Origin: Hydrogenovibrio sp965140365 | Lineage (GTDB): Bacteria > Pseudomonadota > Gammaproteobacteria > Thiomicrospirales > Thiomicrospiraceae | NCBI GenBank assembly: GCA_965140365.1 | Contig: OZ223196.1 | DNA: 64,000 nucleotides | Direction: 5' to 3' (one strand) | Program-made: the position numbers and the translations under genes | In this document: positions 52,367 through 59,839 of the stretch, piece by piece | Numbering within the stretch: the stretch's first letter is position 1 | Layout: every line of letters starts with the position of its first letter | The notes under the pieces: model-generated | What the model saw: only the letters and a program-made list of their open reading frames with translations | What the model was told of the DNA's origin: nothing | Database searches by the model: none

Positions 52367-52382
52367 CGCGACGCAACCTGCC

Positions 52383-52408
52383 GCAATGCCTGTCTTGAAA
52401 GGCATTGC
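52383..52408 (+). terminator. prfC terminator 1
   Basis: GCAATGCCT pairs with AGGCATTGC, followed by GTATTTTCCCTTT. Confidence 0.7.
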
Positions 52409-52465
52409 GTATTTTCCCTTTCTTTAATCATTTTTTTCTTTTCGATAAAAGGCTGCTTTTTCAAT

Positions 52466-52490
52466 AAAATGACCAGGCCTGGTTATTTTT
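52466..52490 (+). terminator. prfC terminator 2 with CCAGGCCTGG
   Basis: AAAATGACCAGG pairs with CCTGGTTATTTT (one mismatch) and is followed by TT. The decamer is at 52473-52482. Confidence 0.55.
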
Positions 52491-52533
52491 ATTTGAAATC
52501 CAATTCGTAACCAATTGATTCATTAGAAAAAAT

Positions 52534-52561
52534 TTGACTCTTAATAAAAATATGGTATGGT
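52534..52561 (+). promoter_or_regulatory. Predicted sigma-70 promoter of the second c-di-GMP riboswitch
   Basis: TTGACT (52534-52539) and TATGGT (52556-52561) are 16 bases apart. Transcription would start near 52568, about 50 bases before the aptamer. Confidence 0.6.
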
Positions 52562-52620
52562 TTGTGTAGTTAATTTTACGAAATTGTGTCAGTTTACGCC
52601 TGAATTAACCCAATAAAAGA

Positions 52621-52688
52621 TGGCCAAACCTGTTGTGAGGCAGGGACGGAAAGCCACGGATCTTGTCGCTGAGGACAAGACCGCCGGG
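52621..52688 (+). promoter_or_regulatory. c-di-GMP-I (GEMM) riboswitch aptamer
   Basis: CCAAACCTG and GCAGGGACGG form the first stem. AAAGCCACGGATCTTGTC and GACAAGACCGCCGGGTTGCG form the second, exactly the GEMM-I pattern. It lies 103 bases before a small membrane-protein gene. A reading frame through the aptamer (from 52620) is not coding. Confidence 0.88.
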
Positions 52689-52790
52689 TTGCGAAGAAAG
52701 TTTAGAATAGCAACGATAAGCTCATACTTTCGGCCCAAAAAGACAAACTTACTTATTGGATGGAACCGGTCAGAGAAGGATGTTGAGAGC

Positions 52791-52937
52791 ATGATGAAGC
52801 TTAAAAGAAGAGAGTATATTTTCCGAAATCCTAAGAAATCGCATTTCAAAATGATTACGTTCGTCGTTTTGTTGATGATTTTGGTTTCTTCGTATTTGTA
52901 TTCCATCGATTCTTCGATGATGGTGGATATGCTTTAA
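52791..52937 (+). CDS. 48-aa single-helix membrane protein under a c-di-GMP riboswitch
   Basis: The ATG at 52791 follows AGAAGGA by ten bases. The protein (MMKLKRREYIFRNPKKSHFKMI...) has a basic N-terminus and one membrane helix (about residues 21-37) and ends YSIDSSMMVDML. No family is recognised. It is the first possible gene after the riboswitch, so c-di-GMP probably controls it. The stop codon overlaps the end of the 265-bp element. Confidence 0.55.
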   Translation: MMKLKRREYIFRNPKKSHFKMITFVVLLMILVSSYLYSIDSSMMVDML

Positions 52938-53201
52938 GGAACCTCTGATTGAATCGGTTTGAACTTCTGCGGGACTTAGGGCCTACTTATTTTAGGCGTG
53001 ACTCGCCGACATTAGCATTCTAAGGTCAAGAGTCACAACAACGAAGAAGTGGGCTCTAAGTCCCGCCCGTAGGGGCTTAGCCAAATTTTCCAGCTCCGCG
53101 TTGTGAAGTTTTGTAAGGTCTAGACATTACTTCAACTTCACGCCTTGATCTGGAAAATTTGGCGTTGCCAGAAGTCTAACCGATTCAATCAGAGGTTCCT
53201 T
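52936..53201. repeat. 265-bp folded intergenic element, copy 1
   Basis: The 24-base ends (AAGGAACCTCTGATTGAATC... at 52936 and its exact complement at 53178-53201) are perfect inverted repeats. Inside are two further large hairpins. One is bounded by GCGGGACTTAG and CTAAGTCCCGC. The other has GCCAAATTTTCCAG pairing with CTGGAAAATTTGGC and an inner GTGAAGTT (53103) with AACTTCAC (53134). It separates the convergent 48-aa gene and mgtE and provides part of both stop codons. No ORF or transposase. Confidence 0.9.
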
Positions 53202-54561
53202 AAGCGGCGAGGACAATTGTCGCCAGCCCAAGAAAGACAAAGAACCCCAGAGAGTCTGTGACGGTGGTTAGCATCAAGCCGGTCGCCAGTGCGGGGTCTA
53301 TTTTCAGTTTGTTCAACAGCAATGGAATCACTGCGCCGGCCAAGGCGGCGGCCGTCAGGTTTATCAGCATTGCCGCACCGAAAATTGCGCCCAAAAAACC
53401 GTTCTGAAACCATAACCAAGCGCCGATTCCGGTGAGTACACACCAAAGTAACCCATTTAGCAGTCCTACCAATGTTTCCTTAGCAATCAGTTTTTGACTG
53501 TTCTTCACCCCAAGTTTGCCGGTGGCTAAGGCGCGTATCACGATGGTGGCGGTTTGAGTGCCGGCCACGCCGCCCATGCTGGCCACCATCGGCATCAAAA
53601 CGGCCAACGCCACAATTTCCGAAATGCTGGCCTCAAATAGGCTGATGACTGTAGCTGCTAAACTGGCGGCAATCAAATTGATGCCTAACCAGAAAGAGCG
53701 ACGTCTTGCTGAGCGAAGCGGTGGCGCGAATAAATCTTCTTCATCGTCCAGACCGGCGCTGGCCATTTGGGTGCGTTCGGCTTCTTCCCGGATAATATCG
53801 ACCACGTCATCGATGGTGATCCGTCCGAGTATATGATTGCGTTCATCCACGACCGCGATGGAGATTAAATCGTTTTTCTCGAAGATACTGGCCACGTCTT
53901 TATCCGGTGTCAGCGCTTTGATGGCGAAGCGCTTTGAGTCGACCAGTTCGCTGACCAGCGTTTCAGCATCGTGCGTGAGAAGGTCGTTTAGTTTTAGCGC
54001 ACCTTGATATTTCCCGTCACGGTCACGGACGATTAAATCCACCATGTCTTTGGGTAAGGAACCGATTTTACGCAACAGACGAATGACGACTTCGAGCGTT
54101 ACGTCGGAACGCACGGCGATGAAGTCGGTACTCATCAGGCCACCGGCGGTGTTTTCCGGGTAGGAAAGTGCGGTTTGAACGGCCACACGTTCCTGTTCGG
54201 GAAGTTTTTCGAGTAAGCTGGCTTTATCGGTTTCCGGCAGGGTTTGGATGATGTCGGCAATATCGTCGGTTTCCAGTTCTTCGGTCAGTTCGACGATTTC
54301 ATGTTCGTTGAGGAGCCCTAATAGGTTGGCTCGGACTTCATCGTTCGTATGGCCAAGGACTTCCCCTTGAATGTCGGACGGTAGTTGCTCCCAGAGGCTG
54401 TAACGTTCTTTAGGTGGTGTGGCTTCGAGGATTTCGGCAACTTCTTCCGGAACCAGGCCTTGCAATAATTCCTGAATGTATTGACTGTTTTGTTCGCTGA
54501 CGGCTTGGTGAAGATGCTCGGTGAGTTGAAGTTTGTCTGTGTTGTGATGTATTTGCGACAT
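53200..54561 (-). CDS. mgtE: Magnesium transporter MgtE
   Basis: This 453-aa channel has the cytoplasmic N domain (residues about 20-135) and two CBS domains (about 140-265) containing STDFIAVRSDVTLEVVIRLLR and ISIAVVDERNHILGRITIDDVVDIIREEAERTQ. Five C-terminal helices include MPMVASMGGVAGTQTATIVIRALATG. It admits Mg2+ at the inner membrane and is gated by Mg2+ binding to the N and CBS domains. Confidence 0.94.
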   Translation of the reverse strand: MSQIHHNTDKLQLTEHLHQAVSEQNSQYIQELLQGLVPEEVAEILEATPPKERYSLWEQLPSDIQGEVLGHTNDEVRANLLGLLNEHEIVELTEELETDDIADIIQTLPETDKASLLEKLPEQERVAVQTALSYPENTAGGLMSTDFIAVRSDVTLEVVIRLLRKIGSLPKDMVDLIVRDRDGKYQGALKLNDLLTHDAETLVSELVDSKRFAIKALTPDKDVASIFEKNDLISIAVVDERNHILGRITIDDVVDIIREEAERTQMASAGLDDEEDLFAPPLRSARRRSFWLGINLIAASLAATVISLFEASISEIVALAVLMPMVASMGGVAGTQTATIVIRALATGKLGVKNSQKLIAKETLVGLLNGLLWCVLTGIGAWLWFQNGFLGAIFGAAMLINLTAAALAGAVIPLLLNKLKIDPALATGLMLTTVTDSLGFFVFLGLATIVLAA

Positions 54562-54704
54562 AAAATCTTCTCGAAGCAGTGGGATAGGCTTATTTTAGCT
54601 GGATTCAGCGTTTTTAAAAGGTTAATTTTCGGGTTGGCGCTATTTTAGCGAGGATTCTGGAGGCTTAGATGACAAGGGGATGACAATCGGTAGGTGACAG
54701 GCAA

Positions 54705-54731
54705 TAAAAAAGGGCTTGAAAAAGCCCTTTA
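54705..54731 (-). terminator. hpf terminator
   Basis: AAAGGGCTT pairs with AAGCCCTTT; on the minus strand it is followed by TTTTTTATT, 18 bases after the hpf stop. Confidence 0.8.
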
Positions 54732-54749
54732 AGCGAAAGAATCAATGAA

Positions 54750-55085
54750 TCAAGCTTCTTCAGCCGTGGTCATGTTTTTGACCCCACCGGATTTTTGGTG
54801 GTGACTGCCGATTTTTTCTTTGTGCTTGATGATTTGACGATCCAGTTTATCGACCAATGCATCAATGGATGCATACATATCATCACATGTGTGCTCTGCG
54901 AATAGGTCTTTGCCAGAGGCATGAACCGTCGCTTCAGCTTTTTGCTGTTGTTTTTCTACCGTTAAAATAACATGCGAATTGGTAACATGGTCAAAATGAC
55001 GAGTCAGTTTTTGCATTTTTTCAGAAACGTAATCACGAAGAGAATCGGTGATTTCGATATGGTGACCAGTAATGTTGATTTGCAT
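54750..55085 (-). CDS. hpf: Ribosome hibernation-promoting factor, short form
   Basis: This 111-aa protein (MQINITGHHIEITDSLRDYVSEKMQKLTRHFDHVTNSHVILTVEKQQQKAEATVHASGKDLFAEHTCDDMYASIDALVDKLDRQIIKHKEK) is the S30AE/YfiA family short type. It binds idle 30S subunits to form inactive dimers. In many relatives rpoN lies between lptB and hpf; here it does not. Confidence 0.93.
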   Translation of the reverse strand: MQINITGHHIEITDSLRDYVSEKMQKLTRHFDHVTNSHVILTVEKQQQKAEATVHASGKDLFAEHTCDDMYASIDALVDKLDRQIIKHKEKIGSHHQKSGGVKNMTTAEEA

Positions 55086-55234
55086 GATATCGCTCCTTAA
55101 TCGTTGTTTTTTCTGCGATGTTTGGTTGAGGTTCTATTGTGTGCTATAAACCCGTTCTTTTCGAGTTTAGTATAGCATAGAGTCAAGAATCGGTTGGGGC
55201 CTTTTGATGAAAATCCCGTCTGTTAACAGAGAGG

Positions 55235-55957
55235 TTATTTGAAATTTTCACCCAGATAAACGCGCTTAACATCGGGGTTGGAGAGGATGTCGTGGGGTGC
55301 GCCTTGTGCGAGAATGGTGCCGGCATGTAGGATGTAAGCTTTGTCACAGACACCAAGCGTTTCGCGTACATTATGGTCGGTGATTAGGACACCAATGCCT
55401 TTCATTTTGAGGTGCAAAATAATGCCTTGAATATCCTTGACGGAAATCGGGTCAACACCGGCAAAGGGTTCGTCCAGCAAAATAAAATTCGGCTCCATGG
55501 CTAAGGCTCGAGCGATTTCAACCCGGCGGCGTTCACCGCCGGAAAGCGCTTGACCGGGTTGGGTGGTAATGTGCCCAATCTGCAGGTCGTCAACGAGGAC
55601 TTCGTATTTTTGTTGTTTTTCATCGTGACTCAATTCCGGGCGCATTTCCAGGATGGCGAGAATGTTCTGCTCGACAGTGAGCTTTCGGAAAACCGACGCT
55701 TCTTGCGGTAGGTAGCCAATGCCGAGTTTGGCACGTTCATCAATGGACAGTTGGCTGATTTCCCGATCATCGAGATAAATGTCTCCGGCATCGTTTTTCA
55801 CCAGGCCTGTCATCATGTAAAACGTGGTGGTTTTTCCGGCCCCGTTCGGGCCGAGAAGTCCAACCACTTGGCCGCTTTCAACGTCCAGGTCTACCGATGA
55901 GACGACGTTACGTCGCTTGTAACTTTTGGCCAGGTTGCGTGCATAGAAGTGGGCCAT
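55235..55957 (-). CDS. lptB: LPS export ABC ATPase LptB
   Basis: This 240-aa ATPase powers LPS extraction by LptFG. It has Walker A GPNGAGKTT, signature LSGGERRRVEIARAL and Walker B FILLDEPFAGVDP, with the DHNVRETL switch typical of LptB. Its start overlaps the lptA stop by one base. Confidence 0.95.
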   Translation of the reverse strand: MAHFYARNLAKSYKRRNVVSSVDLDVESGQVVGLLGPNGAGKTTTFYMMTGLVKNDAGDIYLDDREISQLSIDERAKLGIGYLPQEASVFRKLTVEQNILAILEMRPELSHDEKQQKYEVLVDDLQIGHITTQPGQALSGGERRRVEIARALAMEPNFILLDEPFAGVDPISVKDIQGIILHLKMKGIGVLITDHNVRETLGVCDKAYILHAGTILAQGAPHDILSNPDVKRVYLGENFK

Positions 55958-56520
55958 CAGGGAGCATCCTTTTGGGTGTCTTCTTCCGGTTGGAAAATCA
56001 CTTTGACGCGTTTTTTTTCTTTACGGTTGCCGTAAGCCGATAGGGTTTTTTGGGTCAGGTCATAATAGATTTTTGGCCCGGAGATGCTGTTTTTGTCTTC
56101 CTGGTTGACGTAGGCGTCGCCCTCCAGGAGAACGGTTTTCTTTTCGGTGTCATAAGTGATTTTATCGGCGTGGCCGTTCACCCAATTCTGCTCTTCCGGC
56201 AGGAAGCGTTTAAAGGTGGCCGGTTCACCAATAACGATGGCTTTGGATAGTTTGCGTTCCGGGTGATGCAGTGTGACTTTGTCGCCTTTTATAACGGTGG
56301 TGCCTTGGGTGATGATGACATGGCCCGTATAAACGCTTTCGCCTTTTTGCTCTTGAGACACCAGCTTGTCCGCCGTCACTTCAACCGGTTTGTTCGCGTC
56401 GTCATTCGCTGCTTGCGTGTCGGCTCCGATGGCGCTGGTTGTCGTCAGCGAGAGTAAAGCGGTCAAAAGGTAGGAAAACAATATCGGCGTTTTTTGCATA
56501 ATTCGAGTAATCCGGTTCAA
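55957..56520 (-). CDS. lptA: LPS transport periplasmic protein LptA
   Basis: This 187-aa protein has a signal peptide (ILFSYLLTALLSLTTTSAIGA) and an OstA-like domain (VEVTADKLVSQEQKGESVYTGHVIITQGTTVIKGDKVTLHHPE). LptA forms the bridge that carries LPS across the periplasm. It overlaps lptC by four bases and lptB by one. Confidence 0.93.
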   Translation of the reverse strand: MNRITRIMQKTPILFSYLLTALLSLTTTSAIGADTQAANDDANKPVEVTADKLVSQEQKGESVYTGHVIITQGTTVIKGDKVTLHHPERKLSKAIVIGEPATFKRFLPEEQNWVNGHADKITYDTEKKTVLLEGDAYVNQEDKNSISGPKIYYDLTQKTLSAYGNRKEKKRVKVIFQPEEDTQKDAP

Positions 56521-57122
56521 TGCGATTTTTCGGTACCGTTTGTTTGCGACGGTTCCGGTTGATAATAGGTTTTAACGTGAGATAGAAATCGGTAATCTCC
56601 TGTCTCGGTATTGGCTTCGAACCCGATGCCGCTGATGGTGGCGTTTGGCTGAATAATTTCTGTATACACCGGGCTGCTCAATAAGCCGGTGAGGGTATTA
56701 TATGTAATTTGTTCGGTTTTCAGAATTCTATTTTCACCTTGAGCGGTTTTGGCAAATGAGTGGATAACAACGGTTTGTTTGAGGGTGATGGTATCATCGT
56801 TGCGGGTGGAGCCGAATCGACTTTGTAGCACGTATTGCTGTTCTGCGTCATCCTTGATGATGTAAGGGGCTTTGAAGGTGCTGGTTTTGTTCTGGTTTTG
56901 GTAAAACACTTCTTCGGCGTAAACGCGGGTTTGAGCGTCGGAGGGCTTTAGTTTGGAGACTTGCCAGCTGGTGGTGCCAAAGGTCTGCCAGCTATGATTC
57001 AGTTGTATCGGGTCGACTTGCGGGCCTAACGTATGACTCGTCTGAGTAGTTTGTTTGAATGCAATGACCAGTGTGGTGATGGCGGAGAGAAAAATCAGGA
57101 CAGAAGGGAGTTTTTTCAGCAT
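56517..57122 (-). CDS. lptC: LPS transport protein LptC
   Basis: This 201-aa protein has one N-terminal membrane anchor (LPSVLIFLSAITTLVIAF) and the beta-jellyroll of LptC, including LKTEQITYNTLTGLLSSP. It docks LptA to the inner-membrane LptBFG complex. It lies between kdsC and lptA. Confidence 0.9.
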   Translation of the reverse strand: MLKKLPSVLIFLSAITTLVIAFKQTTQTSHTLGPQVDPIQLNHSWQTFGTTSWQVSKLKPSDAQTRVYAEEVFYQNQNKTSTFKAPYIIKDDAEQQYVLQSRFGSTRNDDTITLKQTVVIHSFAKTAQGENRILKTEQITYNTLTGLLSSPVYTEIIQPNATISGIGFEANTETGDYRFLSHVKTYYQPEPSQTNGTEKSH

Positions 57123-57195
57123 GTCGGATTCAGTTCACCGTTATCAGTCATTCGGGCGACGGTTTTGGCCATCGCTGGAGGTGTCTTGAATTCTA

Positions 57196-57738
57196 TCAGA
57201 GTTTTTCGCGTAAATAAAAGTCCATGTGTGCCTGCCACAGGTCTTGGGATTTTAAAATTAATTCGCAGACATCGCGCACGCAGCCTTGTCCACCGTTAAA
57301 TGGCGAGACGTAATCTACGCGTGGAGTGACTTCCTTGTCGGCATCCGCTGGACAGACAGATAAGCCGACACGGGTGAGAATGGGGAGGTCGAGAATGTCG
57401 TCGCCAACATAAGCAATTTCGGAAAAATCGAGGCCAAGCTCGCCCACCAGTTTCAGGAACGTCGGTAGTTTGTCCGGCACGCCTTGGTAAAGGTGTTTAA
57501 TCTTGAGGTCCTGCATGCGTTTAGTGGTTAATGGAGATTTGCGCCCGGTGATGATACCGATGTCGATACCGCTTTTTTGCAGCATGACCATGCCGTGGCC
57601 ATCGCGCGTGAAGAAGGCCTTGTATTCCAGACCATCATCGCCGTAAATCAGTTTGTTGTCAGACAGGACACCGTCCACATCCAAAATCAGTAACTTGATG
57701 ACGTCGGCTTTTTGCATCAACTCTGGGGCATACGACAT
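57196..57738 (-). CDS. kdsC: KDO-8-phosphate phosphatase KdsC
   Basis: This 180-aa HAD phosphatase releases KDO from KDO-8-P. LLILDVDGVLSDN holds the nucleophile pair, IGIITGRKSPLTTKR is motif II and YVGDDILDLPIL is motif III. The start is set at 57738 (MSYAPELMQ), after GAGGAA. The kdsD isomerase gene that usually sits beside it is absent. Confidence 0.93.
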   Translation of the reverse strand: MSYAPELMQKADVIKLLILDVDGVLSDNKLIYGDDGLEYKAFFTRDGHGMVMLQKSGIDIGIITGRKSPLTTKRMQDLKIKHLYQGVPDKLPTFLKLVGELGLDFSEIAYVGDDILDLPILTRVGLSVCPADADKEVTPRVDYVSPFNGGQGCVRDVCELILKSQDLWQAHMDFYLREKL

Positions 57739-57766
57739 AATAATATTCCTCAATCTTCCTTGAAAT

Positions 57767-58756
57767 TTAACCGTTAATCGTTCGTACGTACAAGAACACC
57801 ATATAGGCAATGAAGCTCATTAACAGTATAAACCCTTCGACTTTGGTAATGACCGCTTTTCCTTTTCGTGGCAGAGCCACCAGAAGCATCGCCAGCGTCA
57901 AGGCGAGCATGATTGGGTAATCCAGTAATAGCGTGGTGTTTTCGATGACGGACGGCGCCAGTAACGCCGGCATGGACATGACAGCCAGCAGGTTGAAGAG
58001 GTTCGAGCCGAGAATGTTACCGATCATCAAATCGGCTTCACCTTTACGTGCCGCGGTAATGGCGGCCGCCAGTTCTGGCAGGCTGGTACCGATGGCAACG
58101 ATGGTCAGGCCGATAATCATTTCCGGAACCTTGAAGAACATCGCCACTTCCACGGCACCCCAGACCATCATTTTGGCACTAATCATTAAAACGACCAGGC
58201 CTGCTAATAGATAAAACCAGGATTTGCCGGTGCTGAGTTTGGGCATGTCTTCCAGTTCTTCGAGGGTTTCCTGGGCTAAGGGGTCCGAAGGTGAAACATT
58301 TTTATTGGCGCGAATCATCCAGGTCATGACAATCAACAGCAAGGTTAAAAGAATGAAGCCATCGGTGATGTCCAGGTCTTTATCCAGCATAAGCAGAATG
58401 CCGATTAAGGAAATGGCCAGCAACATGGGGAATTCGCGTTTGAGCAAGGAGGATTTGATGACAATCGGCGACACCATGGCCGTAACCCCTAAGACCAAGC
58501 CGATATTGGCAATATTGGAGCCCACCACATTACCGATTGCCAGACTGGGGCTGTTGTCTACGGAGGCGAGAATGGCGACGAGAATTTCCGGGGCGGAGGT
58601 CCCAAACCCAAGCACCACCACGCCGATAATCAGCGGTGATATATTCATGTGTACCGCGGTACTTGCAGCGCCATCAATAAAAATATCCGAGCTCCAAACG
58701 AGGAGGACCAATCCAATCAGAAGGACAATCGATGGTAAAATAAGGCTGCTTATCAT
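57767..58756 (-). CDS. Calcium/sodium antiporter, YrbG-like
   Basis: This 329-aa protein has ten or so helices with the two inverted alpha repeats of the CaCA family, GFGTSAPEILVAI...GNVVGSNIANIG and AIGTSLPELAAAIT...GNILGSNLFNL. A polar loop separates the halves. It exchanges Ca2+ for Na+ or H+ at the inner membrane. Gene order yrbG-kdsC-lptC-lptA-lptB follows the E. coli-type cluster. Confidence 0.9.
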   Translation of the reverse strand: MISSLILPSIVLLIGLVLLVWSSDIFIDGAASTAVHMNISPLIIGVVVLGFGTSAPEILVAILASVDNSPSLAIGNVVGSNIANIGLVLGVTAMVSPIVIKSSLLKREFPMLLAISLIGILLMLDKDLDITDGFILLTLLLIVMTWMIRANKNVSPSDPLAQETLEELEDMPKLSTGKSWFYLLAGLVVLMISAKMMVWGAVEVAMFFKVPEMIIGLTIVAIGTSLPELAAAITAARKGEADLMIGNILGSNLFNLLAVMSMPALLAPSVIENTTLLLDYPIMLALTLAMLLVALPRKGKAVITKVEGFILLMSFIAYMVFLYVRTING

Positions 58757-58864
58757 GAGGTGTCTTTTTTATTTTCGTTTTTGTCAAACAATGTAAAGTC
58801 GCCATTATATGTTTTTTTATAATCAAAATAAATAAAGTTTATGGAGTGTGCGGTGGAGAATTTG

Positions 58865-59470
58865 ATGGTTGGCGCTTTCGGTTGGAACCAGGCCGGCTGG
58901 TTGGAAAGCTTTTATCCGGAAGACATGCCGGAAGATTGGCGATTGGATTATTATAGCCAGTTTTTTAAAGCGGTGCTAGTGCCGGAAACCGAATGGCAAA
59001 GTTGGACGAATGACGACATGGATGACCTTGTCGAAGCACTGGAAGACGAAACGTTTTATTTTGTGTTTGATGTTGTTGAAGCCATGGACGATGAGATTCA
59101 GGCGCGTTTAATGTCGTTAAAAGCGCGTTTGGCTACGCAGGCTTATGGTCTTTTATGTCATGACAATGTTCAAGTGCCAGATGCTTTGGATAAGGTTTAT
59201 TGCGTGACTTATGTTACTGAAAGTGAGACTTTGCCTGAACAGGCATTGGGTTGGTCTTGGCAATACGGTGGCATGAAATTATGGGGCGAACCTTTGGGGT
59301 ACGTGTCAACCTTGATCGACGATGGTAAACAGCAGGCGGAAATGCTGAAACATTTTATGCAGTCTCTGCCGGAAGGTCGAGAAGGTGCCTTGTTTTTGGT
59401 TGGTGCGCCGAAACAAGACATGGCACCTTTGAAAAACTTGAAAGTGGTGGGTGAACTGTTGGGGTATTAA
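58865..59470 (+). CDS. Truncated DUF72-like protein
   Basis: This protein of about 201 aa opens MVGAFGWNQAGWLESFYPEDMPEDWRLDYYSQFFKAVLVPETEW, resembling the start of DUF72 barrels (GTSGWxYxxW...FYP...LxYYAxxF). It lacks much of the usual 240-280-residue length. The rest (ETFYFVFDVVEAMDDEIQARLMSLKARL) is less clear. Function unknown. Starts at 58841 or GTG 58853 are also possible; ATG 58865 is favoured by GGAG six bases upstream. Its stop is directly followed by the second 265-bp element. Confidence 0.65.
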   Translation: MVGAFGWNQAGWLESFYPEDMPEDWRLDYYSQFFKAVLVPETEWQSWTNDDMDDLVEALEDETFYFVFDVVEAMDDEIQARLMSLKARLATQAYGLLCHDNVQVPDALDKVYCVTYVTESETLPEQALGWSWQYGGMKLWGEPLGYVSTLIDDGKQQAEMLKHFMQSLPEGREGALFLVGAPKQDMAPLKNLKVVGELLGY

Positions 59471-59735
59471 AGGGCACTTCGATTAACCCCGAATAAAATT
59501 CTGCGGGACTTAAAGGTCACTTATTCTAGGCGCGACTCGCCGGTCTTAGTCATTCTATGGCCAAGAGTCGTAACAACGAAGAAGTGGTCTTTAAGTCCCG
59601 CCCGAAGGGGCTTAGCCAAGTTCGCCAGTTCTGTGTTGTGAACGTTTGCAAGGTCTAGACATTCCTTCACGTTCACGCCTTGATCTGACAAACTTGGCGT
59701 TGCCAGAATTCATTGGGGGTTAATCGAGGTGCCCT
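59471..59735. repeat. 265-bp folded intergenic element, copy 2
   Basis: Ends AGGGCACTTCGATTAACCCC (59471-59490) and its complement (59716-59735, one mismatch) differ wholly from those of copy 1, yet pair with each other. The core is homologous to 52965-53177 over its length. The inner stem reads GTGAACGT (59638) with ACGTTCAC (59669), where copy 1 has GTGAAGTT with AACTTCAC. It fills most of the gap between the DUF72-like gene and mlaF. Confidence 0.9.
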
Positions 59736-59839
59736 AAAGTGTACCTGTGTTGGAAAAGAGCGTTATTGTCTTTGGGTTTAAACGAAAGTTTGTTAATATC
59801 TGCTTTCTCATTTTTCATTTGCGAGCACAGAGTCGGTTT

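Noticed and set aside
52620..52790. N-terminal part of a 105-codon frame
   Set aside because: It passes through the c-di-GMP aptamer; only the last 48 codons, after a ribosome site, look like protein.
52936..53201. Insertion sequence
   Set aside because: Ends are inverted repeats but no transposase ORF exists and no clear target duplication is seen; described as a folded repeat element instead.
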